Shown piece by piece: positions 22,043 to 34,476 of a DNA stretch of 64,000 nucleotides. Source of the DNA: Euglena gracilis (taxonomy: Eukaryota; Euglenida; Euglenophyceae; Euglenales); the NCBI GenBank assembly GCA_039621445.1, contig CP154956.1, positions 78,364,474 through 78,428,473 of the forward strand. Reading direction: 5' to 3'. The notes below the pieces were generated by a model. That model saw only the letters and a list, made by a program, of their open reading frames with translations, had not been told where the DNA came from and searched no databases. A program made the position numbers and the translations under genes. Each line of letters opens with the position of its first letter. The stretch's first letter is position 1.

Positions 22043-23344
22043 CATGTTGCTGGGGGGGGCGTTTTTTGTCCACCATTTTAGACTTTCTGAAGTCTATGGT
22101 ACAGGGGGGTGTCTCCCCATTTTTCCTCCATGGAATGTATTTTCCCAACTAGATGATTTTCTGGGTGCTGGGTGGGGGGTGTTGGACATTGCACCCCTGG
22201 TGCCCCTGGGGATTGAGCATTCTCTAAAGGTGGCTGGGGGGGTGTGCATGCTCTGCTCACAGGCTCTCTGATCCTCCACTTTGTCATTGGTGTTGTCAAA
22301 TGACATACCATAGGGGCCCTTTTTGGGTCTCCCTCTTGTTTTGACTTGCCCCTGCCATGGGCACTGAAGAATGAACTTGAGGGGGGGTTGCCCCCTTGTC
22401 CTCCACAGCCCCTTCTGGGGCATCCTCCTGGGCCTGCCACTGGGATAGAATATTGAAATCCCCTGCTGGGGGACAGCCTTTTAGCTTCTGGGGTTGTTCC
22501 CCTTCTGATATTCGATGGCCCCAGTGGCCTTGATATTGGCCCCAGTGGCCTTGATGATAATTCTGGCCCCACTGGCCTTCTTGATGTTGGCTCCACTGGT
22601 CTTCTTGAAGCTTTGACAGTCCCCATTGACTTCTCTTTTCGCACTCCCCCGAGGCAGACCGAGAGGGGAGGAAGGGACACCGAGGGCGAAGCAAAAACAC
22701 CAAGTGAGGTCATGCCTTGTTTGCCGGCTGTTTGAAGGTGAATGTTTTTGGCATGACCTCACTTGGGGGAAGTGCGGAGCCCGAGGTGTCGATCTGGGAC
22801 GCCATGCCCATCTTGGGGGGCCACTGGGGGCCCATCCTTTGCCCCTGATGGGGTGTGTGATGAAGAAATGGTTGGGGGGATGTTGTGGACCTGTCCTGCC
22901 CCTGCCACTGGGCATCTGTTTGTGTAATTGGCCACCCTGGCCTTGGTATTGTTGGCCGCCCTGGCCTTTGTTCCATCGGCCGCCATGGCCATTGCTGTTT
23001 TGACCGCCATGGCCCAGCTTGCAGTTGTGGTCGCCATGGCCCAGCTTGAAGAAGGTATTGGTGTAACTGGCAGAATGTTGGCCCCAATGGCCCTGGCTCC
23101 AAGGGCCGTAGTGGTCTGCTGGTTGTTGCTTCTGCCCTTGTCGGGGTCTTCTGACCACTGTCTGCCAGGGTCCGTGGCCATCACTTTGGGGGGTTTGGGT
23201 TCTGGAAATTTCTGTGGGGGAAATTTCTTTTGGGGAAGGGGTGGCCACGGTTCGCCACAGTTGACCCGCGCCGTCAGGTTTTCCAGCTGCTGCTGCTACT
23301 TGACGCTCTCCAGCGCTGTGCTTCTTTGAAGTTGCCTCTTTCAT
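22043..23344 (-). pseudogene. DIRS gag-like ORF1, copy B
   Basis: The minus strand ATG at 23344 (MKEATSKKHSAGERQVAAAA) opens 287 codons. The Gly/Gln repeats GHGGQ and GQGGQ and SGRGRTGPQHPP correspond to copy A. The frame runs through a fold-back insert (22630-22790) and then ends. The conserved C-terminal part (PYGMSFDNTNDK, TFHGGKMGRHPP) is in another frame. The start seen here suggests that copy A's true start lies before the window. Confidence 0.6.
22630..22790. repeat. DIRS terminal-type fragment and hairpin inside gag of copy B
   Basis: It contains GGGAGGAAGGGACACCGAGG and GGAGCCCGAGGTGTC, both typical of the DIRS terminal region. CCAAGTGAGGTCATGCC (from 22701) pairs with GGCATGACCTCACTTGG (to 22768). 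The gag frame stays open across it. Confidence 0.6.
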
Positions 23345-23505
23345 TGAATTCTGTCGAAAAATTCAACAAATTTTGATTTGAAGTTCTGCACGAGCGTGAC
23401 TTTCTGTATAATTTGACTGGATTGATTGTCTTCTTCTTTTCTCAATCGGTGTGGTATTTGAAGTTCCTGTCTTTTTGGGTGTCGAAGGGCAAATTAGGAA
23501 TCACC

Positions 23506-23640
23506 CAACTCCGGCGAAAAAAGGCACTACGCAGGGACTCCTAACCCAGCGCAAAGAACAATCCAAACAACACCGCCGGCGAGCAAGGCATGGCCTCACA
23601 AGGGCAACCGGAGCCCGAGGTGTCTTTTGTGATGGGTGCG
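23506..23640 (-). repeat. DIRS inverted terminal repeat, copy B left end
   Basis: 23506-23603 matches 3979-4078 (CAACTCCGGCGA, GCAGGGACTCCTAACCCAGC, GCCGGCGAGCAAGGC). It is followed by GGAGCCCGAGGTGTC. Confidence 0.75.
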
Positions 23641-25780
23641 ATTGAGGTGAGGGGGGGGAGACCCAAGGCCCCCTCGGTGAAGTCCTGAAAAAGGAGACTG
23701 TTGAAGAATTTGGAGACTCATCACTTTCTGGGATTTGCCCTCGAGATCCAAAGATGACCTTCTCACGCGGTGCGGAAGCACCAATGACAGTGTTTCTGAG
23801 CCCAAGAAGCCAGCCCAAACAGCTTCACAATTACCAAATCCGCACTAAACATTTATCAAGGCAAAGCAACGAGCAAGCTGGCAGTAATCTCGAATGTGGC
23901 AGGAAACTGGAGCCTCCCCAAGGGTTCCAGGGGGCTCACACAGAACCCTGGTGTCAATTGGACCGCAATAAGAATAGGTCAGCGGGGAAAGTGACTCAAA
24001 GCAGATTAGAGGGACAATGCGGGAAGTGATCAGACGGTGAAAACGGTTGGGCAGCTGTGCGCCAGCCTTTTCATGGATGGATGAGCAGCGAGTGTGGATG
24101 TAAAGCGCATCCGCTGGCAGCTTCATGACTGGATGGGGAGAGCTTCATCCGCCAACCTGTGCTAAAAAGCATGCGACCAAAACAGGCAAGTTGAGAAAAA
24201 CGACCACAAAAAACCATGCACATCAACGTTTCCACAACTCACAACTTTTGGACAGGCCTTCCCCTCCAATGTTGTTGGGGCAACACTTTCAATTCTGGGG
24301 ACGTTTTCAAAGCCATTTTTCACACTACTTCCAAATCTAATAGCTTGAACCAAACCCTCTGCCCTCTGACTGAGGGGGGGGGGTCGTTGGAAAAGAGGTA
24401 AAAATAAACAAGAAACCCCCCCAAAAACAATTACATTTTTCCTTCTGAGACTTCGTGCCAAAAAACAATCATTTTGCAGCAATTCTGTCAAATTCTTGCA
24501 GCGGGAGCCGGACCCGACCGGTGTCTGAAAAATGAGGGGAAAGTCCAAGCTTTTGGCATTTTTTTTGACAGATCTTTTTTGTGGTCCAGCCCAGCTGTCC
24601 CAACATTGAGGTTCCATGGCCGAGCTCAGGTTTAACCAGGGTCACAGAAGTACTTCGTGACTTTCTGGGGGGTTCCTTGGCCATAACCAGCCCGCAACCA
24701 TCCCCACTGGGGATTTTTTTTAAAGACCGGGGGGGGGGGAGGGGTTAGGACCCACCCCCCGGGGGAGGGGGGGGCACCCACTTTTGCCCGAAAAAGGCCA
24801 AAATGCTAAAAATACCAGGTTTTTCTCAAAATGTTCGGCGCCGAAAAAGATATACCCACCAGCCCCGACCTGCACCCCCCCCCCGGGGGGGAGGGGCCAA
24901 GGGAACCAACCCACCCGTCCCCTCCCCCCCCCCCGCCGGGGGGAGGGGGTCCAAGAGTCTGAAAAGACCCCTGGTCCCCACAGTGCACCCAACCACTTGC
25001 CCAGCCCCAAAATTCAGCCAAAATCCCTTGAATTTTTTTCGCAGTGTGTGGACACGGACAGGCAAACAGGCGGAGGGAGGGGGTCCTGAAAACACGTCTT
25101 AGCCCATCCAACCATACCCGCATCGGCGGCAGTGGAGCAGAACCTCATCCCCTTCTTCACTCCATGCAGGTATATATGCCAGCACTGCAAAGGTTGTCAA
25201 AGAAATGGAATGAAGGAGTGAAGGAATAAAATAAAATCTGCGCTGCAAGAAATCCGCCAGAGGTGATAATGCACCATGATGCCATCCTGGTGGGGGTTTT
25301 TTTCTTGGGCTTCACTTGGCACATGACCGGTGGCCAACAAACCGTCAATGACCTCTGCAGTGGCCAGAGCGGGGATGGAGGGTTGAGTGAGAATAGATAT
25401 GGTACCGGGGAGAGAATGTGGAGCTGGGTGACCTCGCTGTAGGTGTGGCCCATTGTTTGGGGAACAGAACCCTTGATCCTCTGATATTTGCAATTGGTTG
25501 GGTCCACACACCATTGGTGACCCCCCCCGACCCAAACCCACCCACCCACTTTTCCAGAACCCACCCACGCACCCCCTGGGTTCACCCCGCCCAAAACTGA
25601 CCAGAAAACAATTGGCCTTGAAAACATTTCTTTTCCCGGACCAGCCTTTGGCACGGGAGGGGGTCCAGCAGCCCCAACCCTCCCACCCACTCTCGGACCT
25701 ACACTCTCCACCGCCTTCCCTCTGATCCAGAACGAACCCGAGGGTCATTTTTCATTTTCACTTGAAATGCCCTGGTAACG
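23641..25780. other. No gene recognised
   Basis: Mixed-composition sequence with GC-rich hairpin blocks at 24728-24780 and 24880-24955 (CCCCCCCCGGGGGGGAGG type). No conserved protein motif on either strand. Confidence 0.5.
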
Positions 25781-26280
25781 GCCAACCTGTCAGGCGGCAG
25801 TTTCCCGGGGGGGGGGGTTCCAGTGTCAAGCAAAACGTCAAGCCCAGGCTTTTGCTTGAGGACCCGGGGGGGTACTGGCTAGCCAATCGGCTAGACACTG
25901 GAAAAAGTGGACTAGCTAGACCCCCTCCCCCCCCTGGGGGGGGGGGGGGGTCCGGGGGTCCCCCGGACTGGGAAAAAAAATTTCCTCCGGCGCTGCGCGC
26001 CGGAGGAAAAATGAGGTTTTTAACAGGTTTTTGGCTGATTTTGTTCCAAAAATTCCCAAAAATGGCCAAAAACGGGCATTTTTGGCCATTTTTGGGGGTC
26101 CCCAAAAAATTTTCGGCGCTTCGCGCCGGTCACTGGAAATTTTTTTTTTACTAGCTAGCCCTGCTAGCAGGCCCCCCCCCCCGGGGTCTGCTAGAAAACC
26201 CACTAGCCAAATTTGGACTAGCTGCAGTCCAGCCCCCCCGGGGGGGGGGGGTAGTGCAATCCCTTAAGCAAAAAGCCTGG
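25781..26280. repeat. Dispersed repeat with CTAGCTAG words and GGCGC hairpin
   Basis: This stretch shares the order GACACTGGAAAAA.TGGACT, GACTGGGAAAA, CTTCCGGC.CTG, AATGAGGTTTT, TTGGCTGATTTTGTT with 34200-34430, and its CTAGCTAGCCCTG end with 26865-26945. It carries CTCCGGCGCTGCGCGCCGGAG (25985-26005) and GGCGCTTCGCGCC (near 26115). Confidence 0.6.
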
Positions 26281-28880
26281 TCCAGCTAGTGGACCCCCCC
26301 CTGCGCCCTTAAGCAGTAGCCTGGTCACAAGTCTATGACAGTCATAATTGGTTCATTTACTACACCTTTTTAATTTGCTAGGCTGGATGGTGTCCTATGC
26401 TTGGAGGTCTTGGAAGCAAGGTGCCATTTTTTTTCACGAAAAAGAAAGGCTTTTTTGAGGCAATTTAAGAATGTTGGTGAGGTGTAGTTTGAGGTTGGTG
26501 GTTTCTTAGATGGGCCCCCCACAGGGTTTGCCCCCATGTGTTTCTGTTGTCAACAGGCAATGAGTGATATGAGGGTTGCAAATTGGTGCATATGACCATC
26601 CATGGGTCATCAGAGCCCCAGGGGTTCCCAGAGTGCCCAGGGGGACCTGACAGTTTCCCAGGCGGGACCCTGACAGGTTCCCGGGCATGACATTTTCCTG
26701 GGGGGGGGGGTTGGTAGCTAGATCCCCCTCCCTCGGAGTCCCTTTTCCTCTGACACTGCTTGCCGAGGTGGAAATGAGGTTTGTAATCTTTTGGACGGCA
26801 GAATTTTGGCAATTTTGGGTTCAATTTTTTTCAGCGCTTCGCGTATTCGCTGGAAAATGATTTTCTGGCTAGCTAGCCCTGACGGCAGACCCCCGGGGGG
26901 GGTCCACTTGGATTTACACCGGCCAAATTTGGACAAGCTGCGTTGCGATATTCATTCATTCATTCAAATAAAACTTTCTTGTGAGTGACAGGTGAGGAAA
27001 ATGATACAATGCAAAACACAATGATCACAAGAAAGACAGAAAGCACATCTGTCCCCAAAAGCTTTGCAAATGCTGTGAAACATGGTTATAGAATTGATGC
27101 ACTGCGGCATTGGAACAGGCCAAAAAATGTCACAGCAACAGTGGCCTGCAGCTAGAGCTTGGACAAAGAGTGGTGCGCGACGGTGGGAAATAAACACACT
27201 TGACAGGTGGGGTGCCCAATCCTCAACTTAATTTCGGGGGGTTTGTGTGTGACAGTGTGAGAACATTACAATGGCCATTTCCTTCGACCTCCAGAACCAG
27301 CATGGACCCACTGAGATCTATTTTTTTCTCCAAAAAGCACATGCTTGGTTTTGGCCCGTCTGCCCAGCTGCCTGGACCAGCCTGGCCTGGCGGCCTGGCC
27401 AAGATCAGCACTGAAAAATCAATTCTTTTGGCCAGGAGACCGAAGGCCGACTAAGTTAGCACTTTTGGGGTTCGGGATAACGTTAGGGATAGGGAAAGGC
27501 AAGGCCGTCACACAAAACTGATTTGGCGGATTTTCGAATTTTTCTTTTAATGGGACATTTCTTGACAGTTTCAAAGACATTCCAATGTGTTTCCATGCAT
27601 TTTGAGCTGAAAAAAAGAATGAAATTTGGGGAGGTTAATTTTCAAGGGTGGGTGTTGTGGCGAGGCCATGTCAATGGTCACCCCGGCCGTGGATGGCCCA
27701 ACCTCCAGGACCGTCATGGTCAATTCTCGCATGGTGCCCAAATCAAAACCTGTTATGATTCCGTTCCTTCCTCCGTGTGCTTTAACTAGATTGATTTTGA
27801 TTTCTAGAAATGCATGAAAATGGTTGAAAAAAGGACTATTGGGCATCCCTGCGGAACAGCACCGCATTTAGACGCAGCCTGTTCAGAAATAGGGTATACG
27901 TTGGGCCTGCGCTCCGCTGGAAGTCGATTGCGTCGACCCAGCTGCAGCTTCAAAAGCCCAGCCTTGCTTCTTAGATCCAGGAATCTCTGAAGAGGAAATG
28001 TCCCAGTTCTGCAATTCTGAACAACAAGTGTGACCGCAATATTTTCGGGATAACCCCCTTCAAATAAACAGACTGGGTACTTTTTGAGACCGGGGGCAGA
28101 AGGCTATTGTGTGGGGGGGGGGTCAGTCGATCCCAGACAGCGATGGCCTGGAGGGGGGGGGGGCTCCCCCACCAGGACAGGGGTGGGGGTCGACCCCCAC
28201 CCATTACCAACCCACCACCCACCGCCCACCGATAGGGTTTTGGGTATTCGCGTACGGCCCTGGGCGGGGGACTTCAGGGGGACCAGACATACATTAAATA
28301 TGTTCACAAAGACGCTGGTGAACACAGATGAACACAAAAAAAAAACTGCAAACGCAAAAAAATGGTAAGCACAAAAAATTGAACTTTTGACCCTAAATTT
28401 GAGATTGCCGGACTTTTTCTGACCCATTTTTTTTGCATCCGCTGACAGGCAAAAATGCGGTCCAAGACTAAAAACCCTTGTGTAACCGTCCAGTCGCCCT
28501 TGGTCGGCTGCAAAGTAATAAATAAGAATCGTCGATGGGGGGGGGGGAGGAAGGTGGTCCGAGGCTGGAAAAGAAAAAAGTTAAGGTCAACAGGTCATTG
28601 ATTAGGATATTCAGCAGGATACTTAGTGCGGGTTAGCAAAAAAAAAAACTCAAATTTGCTTCGATGAGAATTTATTTAGCATCCTCCAAAGACGCCTTTC
28701 TCCGAGATCACGTAAGTGAATGTTTCCTGGGTGTCCGGTTTTGAGTGCCAAAACCCACATTTTTTTGGACAGGTGAACACAAATTTTTTTGGTGAACAAC
28801 ACTTTCTTCTCACATGATTCTCACACATGATATGCAAAAATTTTTTTGATGAATACACTAACTGAATATCTTGGGTTTTG
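26281..28880. other. No gene recognised
   Basis: A second partial copy of the CTAGCTAG repeat lies at about 26710-26945. Otherwise only short frames without motifs, and poly-G or poly-C blocks near 26700, 28115 and 28155. Confidence 0.5.
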
Positions 28881-30715
28881 GGGTCAATTTTGGGATTAAT
28901 AAAAGCGGCGCTTGCACTAAAAAAAAGAAGAAGAGGGCCAAACCCTGCCTCCGTCGGGAGACCCGAAGGTGTTGGGGGTGCCTGGGTCCAGCGGACCAAC
29001 CACCCAACTCCCACCACCTGGGAGAGGGGTAAAAAAAATAAAAATAAATTGATTGGGAACAATTAGAAAGACCCCAAATCAACTTTGGCTGGCGGACTGG
29101 ACTGGTCGAGGGTGGTCCGGCTTGAGAAATCCCCTCATCTGAGGCCGGGGAACAAATATTGTGGATCGCGGGTGAAAATTTTTCAGTTTGGGGGCAAAAT
29201 TTTGGGTCCTTGGGTGACTTGCTGTCGATTTGTTTTAATTCCCATTGGCTCCTTTTACTGTGTTGCACATCTTCTCCAAGCATTTTTTTTCTCGTCAAAT
29301 CTGCTCTCGATTGTCAACCGACCTCCCCCCAAATCTTGTCTGTCTTCATCTACTGCAGGTCCGCGAGAAAATCCTGCTTGCGCTGAGACCAGAATGGCTA
29401 ATCAATGGTGAGGTGCAAATAAGGCCACAGCAGAGTGTCACATTAAAACGGAAGGGCACTGTGCTGGGTTCATCAGTGAAGGAACTGTTTTCGGGCCCCT
29501 TGCACCTGGGAGGGGAGCAAACCTCCACCCCCCCCCCCCGCAATGCCAATGAAGCCTGTGGGAGGGTTTTTTTTTGTTTCAATGGGCGAGGTGAAGGAGG
29601 CAAATTAACAAGGCAGCAAATTAACCGTTTCAAACCTGAAAATTTCGGGATATATTGCCAACGTTGCATTTGAAACCAATATTCACCAACGAAAAATTGC
29701 AGTCTTCTTTGCTGCCAGGTGTCAACTTACCAATGCCAGCCTCGCCAGTGCCAAAAATTTTGAAGTCTGGTCATGAATTTGGATGAATGCGGTCCAGCTT
29801 CACGTTCAGGGGGGGCATCAATGTCGGAGGCCTTTTCGAAAATTTTGGGAAAATTGCAGAAAAACTGCGGAAATTGTGGGAGAGTCACAGAAAAACTGTA
29901 CACCGAAAAAGGCCATATCCTGGAAGTTTGCCACCGGGGTCCAAAACCAACCCTCCTCGCTGTGGGGGTGTGCCTGCAAAACCAAAATGCCTGAATGAGT
30001 GCCTGAACCTCCACCAGAAGGGTGGAGTGATTTGTCTATGTTTGACGATAACTTCAAATAGGTGTGCTGCTGTGATTGTCCCTCCCTCTGAGTGACACCC
30101 TGGGCTGCACAGGGGTCTGTGGAAGTGGTGTTGGTGAGACATTGGCTGCCACTGGGTAATCTGCCACTGGCAGGGCGTCTGGGAAGGCACCACGCAAAGA
30201 AATTTATTTTGCAACACAAAAATTTGACCTCAAAAATGGTGTCCCTGGAAAAAAAATGGCATGGGGTGTGTGGGCACCCCCAGGGGTGGTCGATCCCACC
30301 CACCCACCACCCGCCAATTGGGTTTCCAGGGTTCTCATGAGCCCTGGCCACTGGGTATTCTGGATAACCATCCAGTTCGGGCAAATCGTCCTTGGCCAGT
30401 TGGACAACATGATTCTTGATCCTGGGACCACAACGTCTTTATTTAAATAAAAGACACAAATAACAAACAACAGGGGACAATCTGAATAAGGATGTCAAGC
30501 TGTTTTAAGCAAGACGATTTCAAATATTTACGCAAAACGACAGGATCGTCAACAAAAAGGATTTTTAACCATTTGACAGTCACAGGTTACACACACCTGT
30601 GTCTGTGCGAGGAAGAACTTGAACTTTAAAGCCATTTCGTTCCAAACACTGTCCATTTTGGCTTGTTTCATTTCGACTTGGCCGTCTTTGGACCAGTTCG
30701 GGGTCAAAAAACCTA
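28881..30715 (+). other. Possible small exon near 29360; otherwise no gene
   Basis: At 29340-29359 a pyrimidine-rich tract ends CTACTGCAG. The next 49 bases (VREKILLALRPEWLIN in frame) end at a GTGAGG donor-like site at 29409. This could be an internal exon of an unknown gene. No flanking exons found. Confidence 0.2.
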
Positions 30716-30896
30716 CCTCCCCCCCCCCAATGCCTAATGAACACCCTTGCCCAATGTACAGGGGGTGTTCGGACCGTCTAGATTGTCACCATATACCTTA
30801 TCTACACAGAAACCGTACCCCAAAGCCCAATGAACACCCCCGTTCGGACCGTCTAGATTGTCACCTTGGTGTTCATTGGGCTTGGGGGGGGGGAGG
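30716..30896. mobile_element. TA-flanked miniature element, C-tract TIR
   Basis: CCTCCCCCCCCCCAATG...CATTGGGCTTGGGGGGGGGGAGG lies between two TA dinucleotides (30714-30715 and 30897-30898). The interior holds two copies of GGACCGTCTAGATTGTCACC. Confidence 0.65.
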
Positions 30897-30898
30897 TA

Positions 30899-31640
30899 CA
30901 TTCTCAAAAGATCTCCAAAATGGTGGTCAACCACGGAAACCACGGAGAATCACCAGGGATCCACTTTTGGGAGTCGATTTCAGGGTCCGAAAAAATCTTT
31001 CAGCGTTTCGCACCAAAGATAGAGGTAGGGGTTTCCACTGGCCCACCAACCCAGGGGGGAGAGGGGCTCAGCCTACCCATCCCTTCACCCCCCCCCAGGA
31101 CTGCACGGGAAGGCCTGGTGGGGGGGGGGGTCCCCCCAACCCACCACAGCATTTCTCACAGATTTCCACCTGGCGCCGGGAAAAAGTTTGGGGTCAAGAA
31201 CTGGTGCTCGAAATACGGGAGGAGGTGGTGGGGGGTCGACTGCCCTCCCCCCAGGGATGGATGGGAAGCCTTGAGGGGGGGGGGGGTGGGTCGGACCCCC
31301 CCCTCCTACCTCGAAACTGAGGGGGGGCCGAAAATTTTTCGATTTCATGGACGGGCAAAGGGCCGGAAATCGGGTCAAAATCGGTCAAAAATCTCTGATT
31401 TTTCTTTGAAAATCGATCCAAAAATGCTCGTTTTTGAAAATTTTTAACAATTTTTGGGGGAAAAACACCAACACATCAAAAAAAAGGGCAATATGTCCAA
31501 AAGTCAGCAAAAAGGGGTGTTTTTGCTCTTTTTCCGGCGCGCAGCGCCGGAAGAAAATTTTCTGCTATTTTTGGCACCTGTCAAGGAGGGGGGGTTGGAG
31601 GGCTCCGGACCCCCCCTCCCACCATCTAGGGGGGGGGGGT
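30899..31640. other. No gene; GC-rich blocks
   Basis: Runs of G and C interrupted by short AT-rich pieces. A GGCGC hairpin (CCGGCGCGCAGCGCCGG) is at 31534-31550. Frames here are composition artefacts. Confidence 0.5.
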
Positions 31641-31644
31641 GGTC

Positions 31645-31985
31645 CAGACCAGGTTTTGAATAGTGCTGAGCTCTTGATAAGCGCGCCCCCACCACCGACG
31701 GTCCGGCCCGGCCCGGCCCGGCGGCCCAGCCCGGCCCGGCCAGCGGCGGGCCGGCGGCCCGGCGTCCCAGCGAATCGTTTCGGGCCCAAAAATTTTTTTC
31801 GATTTTTTTCGACTTTTTTGACCGGGTTTGACCCAAAGTCAATGGGTCGGCGGCCCAAAACGGGGCGCTGGCGGGTCGAAAAACGTTCATTTTCGGCGGA
31901 AAAACAGTTTTTTCGGGGTGCGGGAGGCCTAAAAATATCGTTTCGGGCAAAAAATTTTTTTCCATTTTTTTTCGCCTGTTTGGAC
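31645..31985 (+). repeat. 165-bp-type repeat, with its flanking GAGCTC motif
   Basis: CCAGGTTTTGAATAGTGCTG and AGCTCTTGATAAGCGCGC are followed by a GGCCCGGCC-rich stretch and one unit of the TTTTTTCGACTTTTTTGACC repeat. The same flank occurs inverted at 37655-37695. Confidence 0.7.
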
Positions 31986-31994
31986 CAGGTTGAC

Positions 31995-32930
31995 ATTGGT
32001 CATGATGGCCATCATGGGCCATGATGGCCATCATTGGTTGACCCATGATGGCCATCATGACCAATGATGGCCATCATGGCTCATGATGGCCATCATGGGC
32101 CATGATGGCCATCATTGGTCATGATGGGCATCATGGGTCATGATGGCCATCATGGGTCATGATGGCCATTTTGGTCATGATGGCCATCATTGGTCGTCAT
32201 GGCCATCATTGGTCATGATGGGCATCATGGGTCATGATGGCCATCATTGGTCCTGATGGCCATCATTGGTCCTGATGGCCATCATTGGTCCTGATGGCCA
32301 TCATTGGTCCTGATGGCCATCATTGGTCCTGATGGCCATCATTGGTCATGATGGCCATCAGGGGTCATGATTCCCATCATTGGGCATGCTGGCCATCATT
32401 GGTCATGATGGCCATCATTGGTCATGATGGCCATCATTGGTCATGATGGCCATCATTGGTCCTGATGGCCATCATTGGTCCTGATGGCCATCATTGGTCC
32501 TGATGGCCATCATTGGTCATGATGGGCGTCAGGGGTCATAATGGCCATCATTAGCCATGATGGCCATCATTGGTCATGATGGCCATCATTGGTCATGATG
32601 GGCCTCAGGGGTCATGATGGCCATCATTGGTCATGATGGCCATCATTGGTCATGATGGCCATCATTGGTCCTGATGGCCATCATTGGTCCTGATGGCCAT
32701 CATTGGTCCTGATGGCCATCATTGGTCCTGATGGCCATCATTGGTCCTGATGGCCATCATTGGTCATGATGGCCATCATTGGTCATGATGGCCATCATTG
32801 GTCATGATGGCCATCATTGGTCATGATGGCCATCATTGGTCATGATGGCCATCATTGGTCATGATGGCCATCATTGGTCATGATGGCCATCATTGTCGAT
32901 GATGGTCATCCGGGGTCATGATGGCATCAA
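31995..32930 (+). repeat. 19-bp minisatellite, about 48 units
   Basis: Tandem GGTCATGATGGCCATCATT with variants (A to C in GGTCCTGATGG, GGGCATC, GGCCTCAGG). Each unit contains the palindrome ATGATGGCCATCAT, so any unit can fold on itself or its neighbours. Confidence 0.97.
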
Positions 32931-32974
32931 CCCATGATTGGCCATAATGGACATCACAGGCAATGATGGCCATT

Positions 32975-33260
32975 ATGGTCGAAAAACGCCCATTTTCGGC
33001 TCGAAAACCCCTTTTCCGGGTCAAGGAGGCCAAAAAACATCGTTTCGGGCAAAAAAAATTTTTTCGATTTTTTTCGACTTTTTTGACCCGGTTTTGACCC
33101 AAAGTCAATGGGTCGGCGGCCCAAAACGGGGCCCCGGCGGGTCGAAAAACGCTCGTTTTCGGCTCGAAAACGGTTTTTCCGAGTGCGGGAGGCCAGAGAA
33201 AATCGTATCGGGCGAAAAAAATTTTTTTCGATTTTTTTCGACTTTTTTGGGCCTAAAACG
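32975..33260 (+). repeat. 165-bp repeat, about 1.7 tandem units
   Basis: Unit order: GGTCGAAAAACGC, TTTTCGGCTCGAAAAC, GGAGGCCAAAAAACATCG, TTTCGGGCAAAAAA, TTCGATTTTTTTCGAC, CCCAAAGTCAATGGGTCGG. It recurs inverted at 37255-37570 and 59470-59860. Confidence 0.85.
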
Positions 33261-33274
33261 GCCCACTCCGCACA

Positions 33275-33432
33275 AACAAAAAAAAAAAAAAAAAAAAATA
33301 AAAAAAAAAAAAAATAATAAGTAGAATATATGTAAAAAAGAGATAATAACAAAAAATAAAAAAAAAAAAACAAAAACAAAAAAAAAAAAAAAAACAACCA
33401 AAAAAACCCCACCCCCCCCCCCCCCCCCCCGT
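33275..33432 (+). repeat. A-rich simple sequence followed by poly-C
   Basis: Long A runs with scattered C, T or G, ending in about 18 C. No gene. Confidence 0.9.
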
Positions 33433-33464
33433 GTACAAAATGGCTTGAAATGGCCCAAATTGGC

Positions 33465-33940
33465 CAAAAAACGGCCGTATCTCGGGCTGGGCGGTGAGTT
33501 GCGGGGAAACCAAAATCACAGTAGATAGAGCGTTCCAAGGGCTTCAATTTAGGTCTCTGGACATTTCCTTTGATTTTGCATCATTTTCGAGAAATTTTGA
33601 AAACATCGATTTTTTGACCCCCCACCCCCCGAAAACGGCTAAGTCGAACAGAGGGAAAAGTGTACAAAACGGCCGTCTGCGCCGAAAACGGCCGTATCTC
33701 GGGCTAGGCGGGGAGTTGCGGGGAAATCAAAATACCGGTAGATAGGGCGTTCCAAGGGCTTCAAATTAGGTCTCCGGACATTTCCTTTGGTTTGGCTTCA
33801 TTTTGGAGATATTTTGAAAATTGACATTTTTTGGCCGTCCAAAGGGGGGGGGGCTTATCCAGGGGGGGGTGGCGAATCCTTACCCGTTTGGACCCCTTCG
33901 CGCGTGAATAACTCGGGCCTGGCGGGGAGTTGGGGGTCAA
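33465..33940 (+). repeat. ACGGCCGTATCTCGGGCT repeat, two copies
   Basis: About 33465-33640 and 33683-33940 share GGCCGTATCTCGGGCT, GTAGATAG.GCGTTCCAAG, GTCTCCGGACATTTCC and a long GAAATTTTGAAAA tail. The second copy extends to GACCCCTTCGCGCGTGAATA. Other copies are at 34895-35000 (inverted) and 62640-63160. Confidence 0.8.
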
Positions 33941-34476
33941 ACCCAGGTGATTCGGAAACTAGGAATCCAGTCGCTCGTGACTGAAAAAAAAAATTTCGGG
34001 AACGGGGCCGGGATCATGGTGATAATCCGCCGGTTCCCGAGGTGGCCCCGAGGGGGGGGGGGGTCGGGGGGGGGTTTTCCCCCGGGGTAAGCTTCGCTCT
34101 TACCCATAAAGGGATAAGAGCTCAGCGACCCCCCCCTACCACCTTAGGGGGGGGGGGGGGGTCGGGACCCCCCCCTACCACCTACCTCAATACCGAAGGG
34201 CTTCCCATCCATCCCTGCCCCAGGCTATTGCTTGAGGACTCCAGGGGGGGGGGTCCACTGGCAGTCATTTTGCCAGACACTGGAAAAAATGGACTGGGAG
34301 AGGCCCGACTGGGAAAATAATTCCTTCCGGCACTGTGCATCTAGGCAGAAATGAGGTTTTGATGGATTTTTTTGGCTGATTTTGTTACAAAAACTCCCAA
34401 AACTGGCCAAAAATGGGCAATTTTGACCAGTTTTGGGACCGGTCTTCCACGACCATATACAAATAAATATTAAATA
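33941..34476. other. No gene; copy of the GACACTGGAAAAA dispersed repeat
   Basis: 34200-34430 matches 25860-26090. The rest is GC runs and a GAGCTCAGC motif near 34110. Confidence 0.5.

Larger units (their letters stand above)
19487..23640 (-). mobile_element. DIRS-like retrotransposon, copy B, 3'-truncated
   Basis: Same gene order and closely similar protein sequence to copy A, on the minus strand. The recombinase ends after DFLANHG, and the DNA then jumps to a 48-bp piece of the terminal repeat (19487-19534), so HxxR and Tyr are missing. At its 5' end, 23506-23603 is the inverted counterpart of copy A's 3' end. This confirms that the family has inverted termini. Confidence 0.8.

Noticed and set aside
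28104-28427. Minus-strand frame with a hydrophobic stretch
   Set aside because: Passes through G/C runs and looks non-coding; no motif.
31565-31996. Arg/Pro-rich frames in the GGCCCGGCC region
   Set aside because: Composition artefact; no conserved motif.
31995-32930. CRISPR-like regular array
   Set aside because: Units follow each other directly with no variable spacers, in eukaryotic DNA; it is a minisatellite.
33268-33440. Phe-rich frames on the minus strand
   Set aside because: Translation of poly-A and poly-C simple sequence.
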